Positions 42,701-51,985 of a stretch of DNA of 64,000 nucleotides are shown here, piece by piece (the first letter of the stretch is position 1; each line of letters opens with the position of its first letter). Below the pieces are notes generated by a model. The model worked only from the letters and a program-made list of their open reading frames with translations. It was not told the DNA's origin and did not search any database. The position numbers and the translations under genes were made by a program. Origin of the DNA: Pseudo-nitzschia pungens (Eukaryota > Bacillariophyta > Bacillariophyceae > Bacillariales > Bacillariaceae); contig CM074768.1 of NCBI GenBank assembly GCA_037355855.1, forward strand, positions 2,294,001-2,358,000, in the 5' to 3' direction.

Positions 42701-45592
42701 ACCACCAGTGGCAATAATCCCTCCAGCCCATCGGTCAAGAGCTCCCTGAAAATCAACAGCCAATTCCTCACCAGATGTTGAGGAATCAGAGCCAGCACAA
42801 AACAAATCTGTGTCATCCACAAAGGCAAAACCCACAAGAGAAACCAGTTGCAGTGACAAAGAAGTGATAAGATGGACACCATGCCCAGCCTGTTGCATCA
42901 TTCGGAAGACAATGGTTGACACCAAGGCCCAAAGAGTTGGACCAATACCATTGCCTTGGCCACAACCACTGAGAGGAACAGGTTCATCACCATACACAGG
43001 GCCGGAACGACCAAAACCAGTTTTGATGTGGTGCTTAGCATGTTGCAGAGTAGAAAGAAGAACTTCACACACATGTGCAGGAACACCAAAGCTCTGGAGA
43101 GTGAGACCTGCAATGGGATGAGAGATTCTATCATAACAGCCCTTGGCATCATTCATAGCAACAGCACCGGATCTGCGCTTCTGCCTCAACACATCACAGA
43201 TGAGCTTCTTGTTCAAGCAGGTGTTGATGGCCTTGTGGTGTTTCCTGCTTCCATGTTGATCAACCGCCACTGCATTGGCACGTTCAGCATGGGCAAGAAT
43301 GCGTCGGCCAATCATCTTGTTGTTGATTTGGAACTCAGGAGACATCAACTGGATGAGTCTCATCTTATCCACTCTATATTCACCAGGTTTCTTGAATATC
43401 TCAACATCCGTGATGACCTGCCAGGCAGAAGGAGAGAAGCCAACAATCAATGGGACGGATCTCAGTAGAGTGTCAAACTTGTTCAACTGGGGATCCAGGG
43501 CAAAAGCCTTGTGGTGGGCAAAACTCAAACAAGAAGGTTCACTTGCTGTGCGTTCCCTTTGGTGTTTCCAGGCAGCAGCATTGTCAGCTGGACACACTGA
43601 ATAGTCAAAGGGAGGCAAAATCAGAATAGAGGCAGGGACTTTGAGACAAGAAAGAAATTCAGACAGGTATTTGTCAGTGGCAGGAGGAGGATTATATGTG
43701 CCATCAAGAACTTGAGCAGAAGCATGGGCTGTGCCGAGGTAGCCAAAATCTTGAATGAAGGAGGGAGTCATGGAGGGAGTGCCAAGACACTGCTGTTGAC
43801 GCCGGACATTGGATTCAGCCATAGCTGGAACCATAGTGGACTGGGACTCCAAGACCTGTTCAGCACCATCAGGGCCAACTGCAATAGCTCTCAAGACAGC
43901 TGACTTGTTGACACGTCCCCGAATAGACCTAGCAGCAAGGCCAAGCTCTCTTTGAAGACGTTCCCTGCGCATCCTGGCACGAATCTGGGAAGCATTCTGG
44001 TTGTGAGGTTTGCCTTCAGCAAGAAGTGCATCCACCAGGCCTTGATGGAAGGAGTCTCTCCAAGAGGGGGCCAATTTTTTCACTGCCCGGTATTGCCTGT
44101 AAGCTTGTTTCAGGTGGAGGACAGCACTGGAAAGATCACAGTGTTCTCCTTTGTAGAGAGAAAGCTTGCATGCCAGCCTTTTCAAAACAGTATGACTGGT
44201 GGACACACCCTGTCTCAGCTTAACAACACGCCGCCAAAAGTCAATTGTATCACGATAGACTTGCAGCTTCGGGGACCATGGAACCAGACCAGCTCTTGTG
44301 TGGCAAAGGTTTTGTTCAACAGAGAGCCTGAGAGAGGTGGAGGTTTCATGGAGGACTTCATATGTGGTGATGAGATCAGCGCGCACAGAAATATCCCCAG
44401 ACTGAAACTGAGCCAGGAGGTGTTCCAGCTTAGCTTGGAGAGAAAACACTCCAGCCTTGAGAAAGCTGTGCCTGACACGCTTGAAATACCGTTGGCGCAG
44501 ATGAGGGTGGGAGGACTGGAGTTTGGAATGAGAGAAGCTCACGGGAGATGGCAGGTGTTTGCCCATGAGGCTGCAATTACAGACTTCAATCCAAAGCATT
44601 CTGTGGTCCGATTCCATACCATAGGCGCCACCAAAGGGACAATACCCAGCCCTGAGAACATCAACATTCTCAGAGACCCAAATGGCATCAATTGGTGTTC
44701 TGGTAGTGTTGCGGTTGTGAGTGGCAGGAGGAGAAGACTGACTATGGAGGGTAAGAATGGCATCTCTGAAACCAAGAGCCTTGAGCTCAAAAGACAAGCC
44801 ATCAGTCCGAACATCAGCATTTTGATCAATCCCAAGAATGACCTGGTCACCTGCACCCAGACAGACCTGAAGGGCAGCAGTCAAATCCCTGTGAAAGAGA
44901 ATGCATGGGTTGGGACTGAAAAGATTTTCAGCTGCTTGAAAGTATCGGTACTGCTGATTCCAGACGGAACCAAGGTCCCTGTCATTTTCAACAGGGCAGT
45001 AAGCAGAAAACATAGTGACAGTGTAACCATCCCTGCCCTGAAACTTGACAAAGGACCATCTCCCAAGACCAGAAGGATCAGCCCCATGGGCAATCTTGTG
45101 GGAACTGAACAGTTGATCAATGGAAAACCCTGTACCACCAGGCTGAAGCCATGAACAGTCAGAAGCTTCATGCTTGTTGTTGGCAAGATAGGAAAAACTT
45201 GAGGGACAGACATGCTTCATGCGCCGATTAAAAAGATCACAGGGCAGGAGCTTGGATTCATTCAAACAATGTTCAGCAAAAAGCGCCACACTGGCGTTGC
45301 TCTTGACAAATTGTCGGGAGTTGTGCTTGGACCTGGACATAAAGGCAGCTCTACGTTGGGGTCCAATGTTTTGGAAGGTGATAATGGTGGAATTAGAGGA
45401 TGGAGCTTGAGGAAAGGAATGACCAAAACTATCAGAATCCTTAGCAGCAAGAGAGTCTCCATGAAGAGTTAATTGGACAAAATGAGAGACAGGGGAAGAG
45501 GCGGAGGGGGAAAAGGGAGAAACAGTAGAAGCATTGATGGGATTTGGATTGGAAGGCACCCCATCAAACCTCATACCAGAAGAGCTAACCAT
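39752..45592 (-). CDS. LINE ORF2: endonuclease, reverse transcriptase, RNase H
   Basis: About 1,946 residues if it starts at the ATG at 45592; the frame is open 24 codons further upstream to another ATG at 45664. An APE-type endonuclease domain occupies roughly residues 70-345, ending with TPIDAIWVSENV and SDHRMLWIEV. It would nick target DNA. The reverse transcriptase core spans about 640-1010, with VAMNDAKGCYDRISH, GCGQGNGIGPTLWA and the active-site FVDDTDLF at about 922. An RNase H domain at about 1450-1600 has CDGSFD, YRSELAG, ALDGDTAL and RNHQADSMAK. A CPLCDADNEKVSHVLSC zinc motif lies near 1713. All key acidic residues are present and there is no internal stop. Confidence 0.9.
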   Translation of the reverse strand: MVSSSGMRFDGVPSNPNPINASTVSPFSPSASSPVSHFVQLTLHGDSLAAKDSDSFGHSFPQAPSSNSTIITFQNIGPQRRAAFMSRSKHNSRQFVKSNASVALFAEHCLNESKLLPCDLFNRRMKHVCPSSFSYLANNKHEASDCSWLQPGGTGFSIDQLFSSHKIAHGADPSGLGRWSFVKFQGRDGYTVTMFSAYCPVENDRDLGSVWNQQYRYFQAAENLFSPNPCILFHRDLTAALQVCLGAGDQVILGIDQNADVRTDGLSFELKALGFRDAILTLHSQSSPPATHNRNTTRTPIDAIWVSENVDVLRAGYCPFGGAYGMESDHRMLWIEVCNCSLMGKHLPSPVSFSHSKLQSSHPHLRQRYFKRVRHSFLKAGVFSLQAKLEHLLAQFQSGDISVRADLITTYEVLHETSTSLRLSVEQNLCHTRAGLVPWSPKLQVYRDTIDFWRRVVKLRQGVSTSHTVLKRLACKLSLYKGEHCDLSSAVLHLKQAYRQYRAVKKLAPSWRDSFHQGLVDALLAEGKPHNQNASQIRARMRRERLQRELGLAARSIRGRVNKSAVLRAIAVGPDGAEQVLESQSTMVPAMAESNVRRQQQCLGTPSMTPSFIQDFGYLGTAHASAQVLDGTYNPPPATDKYLSEFLSCLKVPASILILPPFDYSVCPADNAAAWKHQRERTASEPSCLSFAHHKAFALDPQLNKFDTLLRSVPLIVGFSPSAWQVITDVEIFKKPGEYRVDKMRLIQLMSPEFQINNKMIGRRILAHAERANAVAVDQHGSRKHHKAINTCLNKKLICDVLRQKRRSGAVAMNDAKGCYDRISHPIAGLTLQSFGVPAHVCEVLLSTLQHAKHHIKTGFGRSGPVYGDEPVPLSGCGQGNGIGPTLWALVSTIVFRMMQQAGHGVHLITSLSLQLVSLVGFAFVDDTDLFCAGSDSSTSGEELAVDFQGALDRWAGGIIATGGAIEPAKSFCYLIDFKWNGSGWDYRSIADMPGDFSVADKNGNRATLDRFEVDHADKTLGVFISMDGNEEAQIAHLKSQSQSFGSQLRASKCEKRASLYTFKYSFMKSVEYPMPVTQLDEATWTKIIHPALVPVLNKAGMSRTFPRHVFYGPSLYQGFGFIHPYLLQEFSHIATLFQESVRSSQTGRILRLTAESLRLELGIPLHLGVTPYHPFASYVTPCWYKHVWKFFSVHPVSLFEDFPDLPLLRSNDCYLMQAFVNSGFRGADLSLLNHMRMSLKAISLADICTPDGKRLSPMAFQLISSNHLRDHLDWPRCPPSWPPAAQRLWTKALQTCFLPPCPPPAARALAPSFHLGPWLSPQTASLWPWFLSPSTNRIFFKTSTGWTVSTSQGRGRYRVTAEILSDKPACADVLVCPVICGQVVRVVGSSAFVSEPPDKDPLEYNPFDSLPDSPADAFDALCASPRVLLHKYSLPQAGCQHLVDAIASGTASAVCDGSFDPELLRGTSAFILSPNTSTKSASLFLTGCNFVSGSPEDQSSYRSELAGIIGVLTCCIALVGIFDIASGSITIALDGDTALKQAQGSWPLVISQKSFDYVYVIRNMISALPISVHFQWVQGHQAGIFLDWWALRNHQADSMAKAFLSVHRASAHHYPRLVFEPWAFSLNGCKCSRFDQNALHVAISGPPLLKYWQTHHDIPIPQPVLGSIHWCAHLSAFKRLPPGMQRWFVKFASGCIGVGNQLLHYQYQDHSRCPLCDADNEKVSHVLSCKDPGAVRHSVSAFTGPLQQRLEVEQTDPSLVAAIVDLLTRVRKGQTIYPSSYSLAIASAVRAQRTIGWHNWLLGRWSPRWYHIQADYYSHIGSKRSPKRWATAIIHQFFLTSWDLWTYRNERLHGPGGTLDAEQHQSLDASITSELAIGTAGALPQSHSLLQTPFHVLQGYTLTAKRQWLATIHLARKQYAAPVPPVQPYQQEAALLRAWLTGPQG

Positions 45593-45983
45593 GATCAGAA
45601 GGAAACCCAGTCTGTCGCAGGGATGGAAGAGTTGCCGGAGCTGATTTGGTGGAAACATTGGCATGGCTCAAATCACTGACGCTAGCATCATGGCTGGAGG
45701 AGAATGCAATTGCAGCAACTCCAAGCCTCAGTGCAGAGGCTGCGTCTTCCCCACCACCGGCAGCAGGAACTGCAGTTGAGGAATCAGGAGAGGCCACAGG
45801 GAGGTCACCGGCCATGGCATTCTGGGGAGGGTCAGGAACTGCAGGGTGAACTTCAGGAGGAATACCGGGAGAGGCATCAGCCTTGGCAACATTGGAAGGA
45901 TCACCTCCAGTAGGAACACCACCTGCAGGCGCTGAAGCCTGGACATCAGTGAGATTGGAAGTACCGGTTGCTAAAGTATCCAT
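45585..45983 (-). CDS. LINE ORF1, short Ala/Pro-rich protein
   Basis: 132 residues from ATG to TAG, rich in Ala, Pro, Ser and Asp. It has no zinc knuckle, RRM or coiled coil that I can see, so its role as a LINE nucleic-acid-binding ORF1 product is only positional. It overlaps ORF2: the ORF2 ATG and the ORF1 TAG are nested as ATGGTTAG at 45592-45585, an arrangement suited to termination-coupled reinitiation. Confidence 0.6.
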   Translation of the reverse strand: MDTLATGTSNLTDVQASAPAGGVPTGGDPSNVAKADASPGIPPEVHPAVPDPPQNAMAGDLPVASPDSSTAVPAAGGGEDAASALRLGVAAIAFSSSHDASVSDLSHANVSTKSAPATLPSLRQTGFPSDHG

Positions 45984-46241
45984 GGATTGAGAATCATGTA
46001 GTAGTGTAAAGAAGAAATACTACTATTACTACTACTACTAGCAGTACCACTACTACTACTACTACTAGAGAAGAAGTAATACAACTATCAAGCATAGTAC
46101 TCCTTCCCAGAAGCAGCAAAGTGCTTGGACCCTTCAGGAAAGATTGTCATCTCGAACCCGTCAGTCCTCATCAACGTAACGAACGAACACCGTCACGAGA
46201 CAAAACAAGAAGTGCTTTGTCCGCGGATCCCGATGAGAAGG

Positions 46242-46285
46242 ACTTACGCAAAAAGCTTGATCGACTTACGCAAAAAGCTTGATCG
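46242..46285 (+). repeat. 22-bp tandem duplication at tRNA-Thr 3' end
   Basis: Two exact copies of ACTTACGCAAAAAGCTTGATCG, 46242-46263 and 46264-46285. The second contains the acceptor end and T-run of the tRNA gene. Confidence 0.92.
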
Positions 46286-46349
46286 CGGATTCGAACCACG
46301 GACCTCTTCATTACTAATGAAGTGCTCTAACCAACTGAGCTAAACAAGC
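46276..46349 (-). tRNA. tRNA-Thr (AGT)
   Basis: The minus strand folds as a cloverleaf: acceptor GCTTGTT with ATCAAGC (one mismatch), D-arm TAGCTCAGTTGGTTAGAGC, anticodon loop TTAGTAA, and T-arm CGTGG-TTCGAAT-CCGCG. A TTTT terminator follows. No intron. Confidence 0.88.
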
Positions 46350-47080
46350 GTTGCTGACAGGTCACAAACTGCTAAATATGAACAAAATGCAAATACAGAA
46401 CAGAACAGAACAGCACCGCACTCCACTGTCATCCATGCATCACAATAGAAACGGTGCAGTGCGGAAGCCGTCGTGAGAAAAGTTTAGAACAGCGCAATGC
46501 AGTCTCGTTCTGTGCTGCTGTGCTGTGCTGTCCCGTTCCGTTCCGTTCCGTTCTGTCGTCCTTTCGTGGATCGACACTCGATAGACGAAGAAGGAAAGGC
46601 TCCGGAATAAATGAATGAATCTAATCCAATGGAATTGCATTTTAAATCTGATTATGTCGAATCGATCGATCCGGACGTCATTTTCCCGTTCGCATACCTC
46701 CCCCAACGCAACGAATGCGCTGCGCTGCGATGCGGCGACATTCGGTGACATGCGATGACATGCGCTCCGATGATTCGATGCGTTTCGACGGTTGCTGCGA
46801 TCCACACCATGTCTCGTCCATTCTATTCTATTGTCGTCTCGTATCGTCTCGCCTCGTCGCCACGTGTGTTTCGGTTGGGAACCAACAATGAGTCTCTCGA
46901 TGGTGGCAACGACAGAAACCATTGAGGCATGGCACAAATGCAACAGTCGTAGAACATGAGGTTTTTACTGTAAACATCATCGAGGGACAGACAACTCACA
47001 GAGTCATGTTTTTGTTGTGCTTGGTGATAATGTACGATTTATATAAACCAAAAATTGGGTGTAGAGGACAGGTGGAAATC
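46350..47080. other. Spacer between tRNA genes
   Basis: No supported gene. GAACAGAACAG, TTCCGTTCCG and GCGATGCGATGC-like simple repeats are present. The 167-codon minus frame here has no recognisable feature. Confidence 0.4.
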
Positions 47081-47153
47081 TCCGGTATGATGTAGGTGGT
47101 TAGCATACTTGCCTCTCACGCAGGATACCAGGGTTCGAGTCCCTGTACCGGAA
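47081..47153 (+). tRNA. tRNA-Glu (CTC)
   Basis: Acceptor TCCGGTA pairs perfectly with TACCGGA. The D-arm is GTAGGTGGTTAGCAT, the anticodon loop CTCTCAC reads CTC, and the T-arm is CAGGG-TTCGAGT-CCCTG. A TTTTT run follows within about 15 bases. The body closely resembles eukaryotic tRNA-Glu. Confidence 0.92.
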
Positions 47154-48295
47154 GCAATACCTTTTTGCTGCTGCACATTCTCTCACTGTCGACACAGGAA
47201 TTATTCATAAACGGTAAGTTACCGGTGCATCGCAAACACTTCGCAACGATATGGGTAACCTTACTTGTACCGGTAGTTAAATACTACGAAGTAGAAGTAT
47301 TTCGTAAGACAGCATATTCCTGATTGGTGATCATGCAACTGTGCGTAAGGTTTTTACCTCACTTCAACTGGTACGAATACCGGTACTGCACTCAACTCGG
47401 TCGGGGTTAGCTTCAATCGTCGGTGTAAACGTTATCGTTTGTGTCTGTGTGTTGCGTGTGTTGGGGTTGGGGTTGTTGTTGGGGTATCGTCGGGAATACC
47501 ATACCGTACTTACAGGTACGTGCGGTAATGATAATTGTACATTCGATGCTGGAAATTGAGAGCACGAGCACGAGCACGAGCAAATGGATTCTAGTACTTC
47601 GTACTCCTTACAGACGTACGAACGTAGATTTCTCCAGTCCCGCATACGCTCTGCGTACGAGTACCTTACTCGTACCGTATCGGTAAATTAACCTTACCAT
47701 CATACACCTCGAAAGGGGAAAAATGAAGCCAAAACGAGTACAGGTACAGCACCAATCTCGCTTGCAAGCAAGGTAGAGTCTGTCAGTCAGTAAAAGGTCA
47801 TTCCGAAACGATCCAGAAACGTTAGATTCCGTGTCGTTGAACAAAAAAGTAGACGAATACACCAGCAGTGATAGTAGTTCTGGTGTCTCGTAGCTAGTAT
47901 CTCTCCGTAATGTACGAGTAGCATAGCATCCCACCAATCCCCAAGTGGACGTTGCGTTGGGTTGTTTTCTTGCTGCCAATTCAGTCTAGGCGTGACAAAA
48001 TGGAGCAAATCGAAACCCACCGAATCCTGTCCAGAATCATTATTGTGCTCCGCAACGCTTCCCGAAGGATCTACCAGAAAATCATCGGAATACGTCCGGT
48101 TTCCGAGGACATGAGGTGTCGGAACATATCTGAAACACTTAGTTAACCACAATTCCTTCTCATCGACGACGACGACGCTTCTTACCGACCGGACTTGACA
48201 TTTGACAGATTCGAACCGCTTGCAACAGTAACGGTAAGTCGTGGCAAAACGTCACCCGCACAGCACTTGTTTCGCATGGCGGGGCGAGGTAAACG
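47154..48295. other. Spacer between tRNA genes
   Basis: No supported gene. It is rich in TTACCGGT, CCGTAC and TACGAAGTA motifs. Confidence 0.4.
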
Positions 48296-48367
48296 TGACC
48301 ACGACGGGGCTCGAACCCGCAACCCTTGGTTTCGAAGACCAAAGCTCTACCATTGAGCCACGAGGCC
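48296..48367 (-). tRNA. tRNA-Arg (TCG)
   Basis: Minus strand: acceptor GGCCTCG with CGTGGTC (one U-U mismatch), D-arm GTGGCTCAATGGTAGAGC, anticodon stem TTGGT/ACCAA around loop CTTCGAA, T-arm GCGGG-TTCGAGC-CCCGT and discriminator A. Confidence 0.85.
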
Positions 48368-48981
48368 TTATTCTTTTACTCCCTGTATCCAGTTTTTAAT
48401 TTGTTTCTATACACACACTGATTTCACGTCTATCGCTCGTAATCCCAACCCATCAATGACCCAACCCAACTTCACTCTGACTTCCCTAGCAATCGACAGG
48501 CTCAAAGAACGGTTGAGGGTGGGGGATAGTTTACCATACCGCAGGGTATCGAAGGCAATCAATGTTTCGATGATCGCCCCTCGTGGTTCGTTTTTCTTTT
48601 TGTGAAGCACACCAGTACGTACGTGATGATAATAACAAGAATACTTACCGGTATGTGTGAAAAGGTGTGCATTCGCACCCAGCAGCTACGAGCGCGTATT
48701 GCAGTGGCGGAATGTGTATTCCATGATGAGAGAAACTAACGATTGCTGCAATCGAACGCTCCTAAAGATTGGAATATCCATCGAACGAGTACCTCGCACC
48801 ACGCACGGTGCTAGGTGTGCGAGTGAGGTATCATGGAGTTTCAAAAGTTATCGCGATCAACAAAAGACTTCGCTGCAATCGAACGCTCTCCCTCTGAGCA
48901 ACATGTGCCATCGCGAGCACCCGAGACGAATCGAAAACGAGACCATTCGAAAAGTTACGGTTAAAAAAACCTTAGTCTCTG

Positions 48982-49068
48982 TGCATTTGACGGGATTCGA
49001 ACCCACGCATACGATCATATTCGAACTTGATTGAGTCGAACCGCGTAGACCAGCTCGGGCACACATCC
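48982..49068 (-). tRNA. tRNA-Leu(CAA)-like sequence, degenerate or with tiny intron
   Basis: The minus strand has a type-II layout: a CCCGAGCTGGTCTACGCGG D-arm region, anticodon stem TTCGA/TCGAA around CTCAATCAAGT, a long variable arm and a T-arm GTGGG-TTCGAAT-CCCGT. The loop is the expected CTCAAGT of tRNA-Leu(CAA) plus four extra bases. The acceptor strands do not pair well (3' strand CAAATGC), so this may be a pseudogene. A real gene with a four-base intron is the alternative. Confidence 0.4.
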
Positions 49069-51985
49069 TGCAGTTGCGGTGACCTGTGTCTTGCCCAACA
49101 GTAATTTGCCTTACTATTATCATTATTAGTATTTCCTTTTCGAACTGAAAATCATACCATAACCTTACGGTGAGGTTAAGGCTTACTCCTACGAAAATTC
49201 TGGCTGTTCATTCATTCCCGCACCAAGATCATAAGATCTCATACCTCGTAGTACTGTAATTCATACTACCGTAGGTTACTGGTACGGTAAGTCGGAAGTC
49301 TTACCGACACGCACCTTACGGTAAGATTACTGGTACGGTACTGGTAAGGTAAGACTTACCTGTACATGGCACTTTTACAGTTGGGGACGAGATGGTTAAG
49401 TACTACCGTAGTAAAAAGTAGTACGAAGTAAGTACGAGTACCGTACGTGTCCTGGGAGTTTTGGAAAGAACATGGGTCTTCTTTTGATTGAGTCTTGTTC
49501 TTGTTCTTGTTCCTCTTCGTTTTTTCTTTGTTCGTGGCAGAGGCGTGCATAACGAGGAGTAATCTTACTCGTCCACGAACCAGTTTTTCAAGTACTCTTT
49601 CAGTATGTGGTGAAACAAAACGGCCTTGACAAAATGAGTGTCATAAAAAATTACACAAACCATCGTTTCCAAACTACTTCTACGAAATAAGAAACACCAC
49701 GATGACTTCTTCCTCCCAACACAGCGCCACAGCATGGGCATTAGTAGCAGTTTTTGCATGGACGTTTATTGAAGGCGCTCTTGGGTATCTAGGAAAGAGG
49801 GTCGGGATCAGAGCGGCAGAGATCCTCTTTGATGATGAACCAGATAACAATACGGCTGGCGTGGACGCCAGCGTCAACGGAAGGACCCAATCGAGACGAG
49901 AGTGAGAGTGGAGATGAGCTGATAGTGATTTGTTTAGTACTCGAGGGGATCATGCAAAGGCATTGTGGAAGTTGACCTCAAGTCTGGAGTGATATCGGTT
50001 GCTGGTGTTGTCACTCGTCGTAATTGTTTCGAGAGCGATACAGATAAGCAATGTTTCCTATAGATTCCGAATGATGAAGCACGGATTGGGTTTGGAATCT
50101 TGTTCAATCGGTAGGTCGATGCGGGAACGAATCGTTCGGTCTCGCCCGTTCTTTTCTTTCATCGCCTTCTCGCTAACTCCTCGATAGATAGATTTGCTCA
50201 AACCCGACATTACTACTACTAGCTTCTGTTGACACACAAGTTTCTGCGGTAGACGTTCGATTGATTGATTGATTCATTCATTCGACACCGTTGTTGCCAT
50301 ACACTACAGCGGGCCGATCTTTGTGTAGACTTACTTTGGGCAACGAAAGAATGGAAGACTCCAACAGGGCAAAATCGTCGCCCGTTGCTCGCTGCTTCTA
50401 CCGATGGTGTTCGATTTGCTCCTCAACTCGCCGATGGTAATTAGCAAATCTTCTTGTCGCAGTATCTGGGAGAGATTCTTGTTGATAGGATCATGTGCAA
50501 ACGTTCCTGTTATGGTTTCCAAATAATGAATGATTGAACCCGACAGCAGCAACATTCCTGATTCCCGTTGACGTTCTAGTAGACTGCACACTCCTGTCCC
50601 ATTTTTCGTAAGCAGTGAATACAGTACGTGTACCGTACGTGTACCTGGTACGTGTATCGTGAATTGAACACCGAAACAGTAAGGTACGGTAAGCCTACCA
50701 AACAACATTCCAACCTACAAGTACTACTACTACGTAGTGATGAGATTCCGTCGTGGCCCAACACTTCTTCCCCGGCACTTCATCGCTCCCCTTGTGATGG
50801 GTTAGAATCCAACGCACATTCGCTTTCGCATTCGCACCCGGTACGGTAGGGTTACTAGTACGATGCCAACAAGAACAATGGCTTTTGGATTTCGTCTCGG
50901 AGCAAAGATTCTCGGAGACGAAATGGGAAGACTTTCCTTGGTACTAGTACGTGGTGTACTGCTTTATTTTCTATGTTCACCACGCCACTCTTTTTACAGT
51001 CTATTGGTCCGGTCGGTCATCTTTTTGGTGTTTCCAAGAAGGATGGATATACCGATATACCTTTTGTGCGACGAGCGAGTCCATGGTCATCTGCACATTC
51101 TTCACGTGCATGTGTAGTAGTAGTGTACAACTCGGGGAACATGATTCACATCCGCGGATAGTAGTAGTAGTACTACTACTACTACTAGTAGTAGTGTGTT
51201 CCTCCATTGGGAGATTGACGAGCGACGAGTAACAACAAGCAAGAACAAGAAGCCCGGATGCCGATTGCTTGACTGATTGCTGATTCTTAATTCATTCCCT
51301 CGGCAGATTGGATCACTCCTCATCTCCTCAGAATTCAGACCAAATGTAGTACACGTACTAGAAGTAATAGTAATCTTACTTCTACGGTAACATGATGTAA
51401 AGTGGTTGATTACTGTACCGGTACGATGGAAACAATCGCAAAAAAGTAACCTTAATTAATGCTAATGATACATGGGTAAGATCTTAACCTTAACTTACAT
51501 GCATAAGTTACCGTACAACATGCCGAGCAAATAGATTCTTCTGTTTTTAGACGAGACTCCGTTTTCAGTTTTGAACGAACTGATGAAACAAGGATGTTCA
51601 GAATGATGATTGATTATTTTTTGTACACGTAACCTTACGGTAAGACTTACGAATTATCAGCATCAGCGTCAGCATCAGCATCGGCAGAATTTCTCATCGG
51701 CACCAACAAAATTTTTGGCATCGGTATCTTGTTCCTCCAAGGGCTGTTCTACCGTAATGCACATTTGCTTTGCACTCACTGTACAGGTAATACAGGTAAG
51801 GTTACTGTACTTGTACGTTACCAGGGACAACTGCCAACAATAACGAAAAATACAGATAATGCATACAAGTAAGTTAAGATTACCGTAAGGTTGCTGCACG
51901 CTGAAAACCAACCAAAACCAAACCAAACCAAACCAAACTACTTGTATACAAAACAAAACAAAACAAACAAACGGAAACCAACCCC
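49069..51985. other. AT-rich spacer, one doubtful small frame
   Basis: Apart from the small frame at 49702 nothing looks coding. Palindromic TTACGGTAAG, ACCGGTAC and (TAGTAG/CTACTA) blocks are dense at 49150-49450 and 51115-51195. Confidence 0.45.
49702..49905 (+). CDS. Possible 67-residue small membrane protein
   Basis: An ATG in a purine-poor but acceptable context (CACGATGACT) begins a 67-residue frame with one hydrophobic segment, WALVAVFAWTFIEGALGYLG, followed by a basic-acidic tail. No family is recognised and there is no second line of evidence. It is listed because composition differs from the palindrome-rich surroundings. Confidence 0.3.
   Translation: MTSSSQHSATAWALVAVFAWTFIEGALGYLGKRVGIRAAEILFDDEPDNNTAGVDASVNGRTQSRRE

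Larger units (their letters stand above)
39440..46015 (-). mobile_element. LINE (non-LTR) retrotransposon
   Basis: A minus-strand element with a small ORF1 (45983-45585) and a long ORF2 (45592-39752) bearing endonuclease, reverse transcriptase and RNase H. No LTRs are present. Both outer ends run into ACT/AGT repeats, and no clear target duplication or poly(A) was found, so the limits are approximate. The 3' untranslated part is about 310 bp. Both frames are open, so the copy may be active or recent. Confidence 0.85.
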
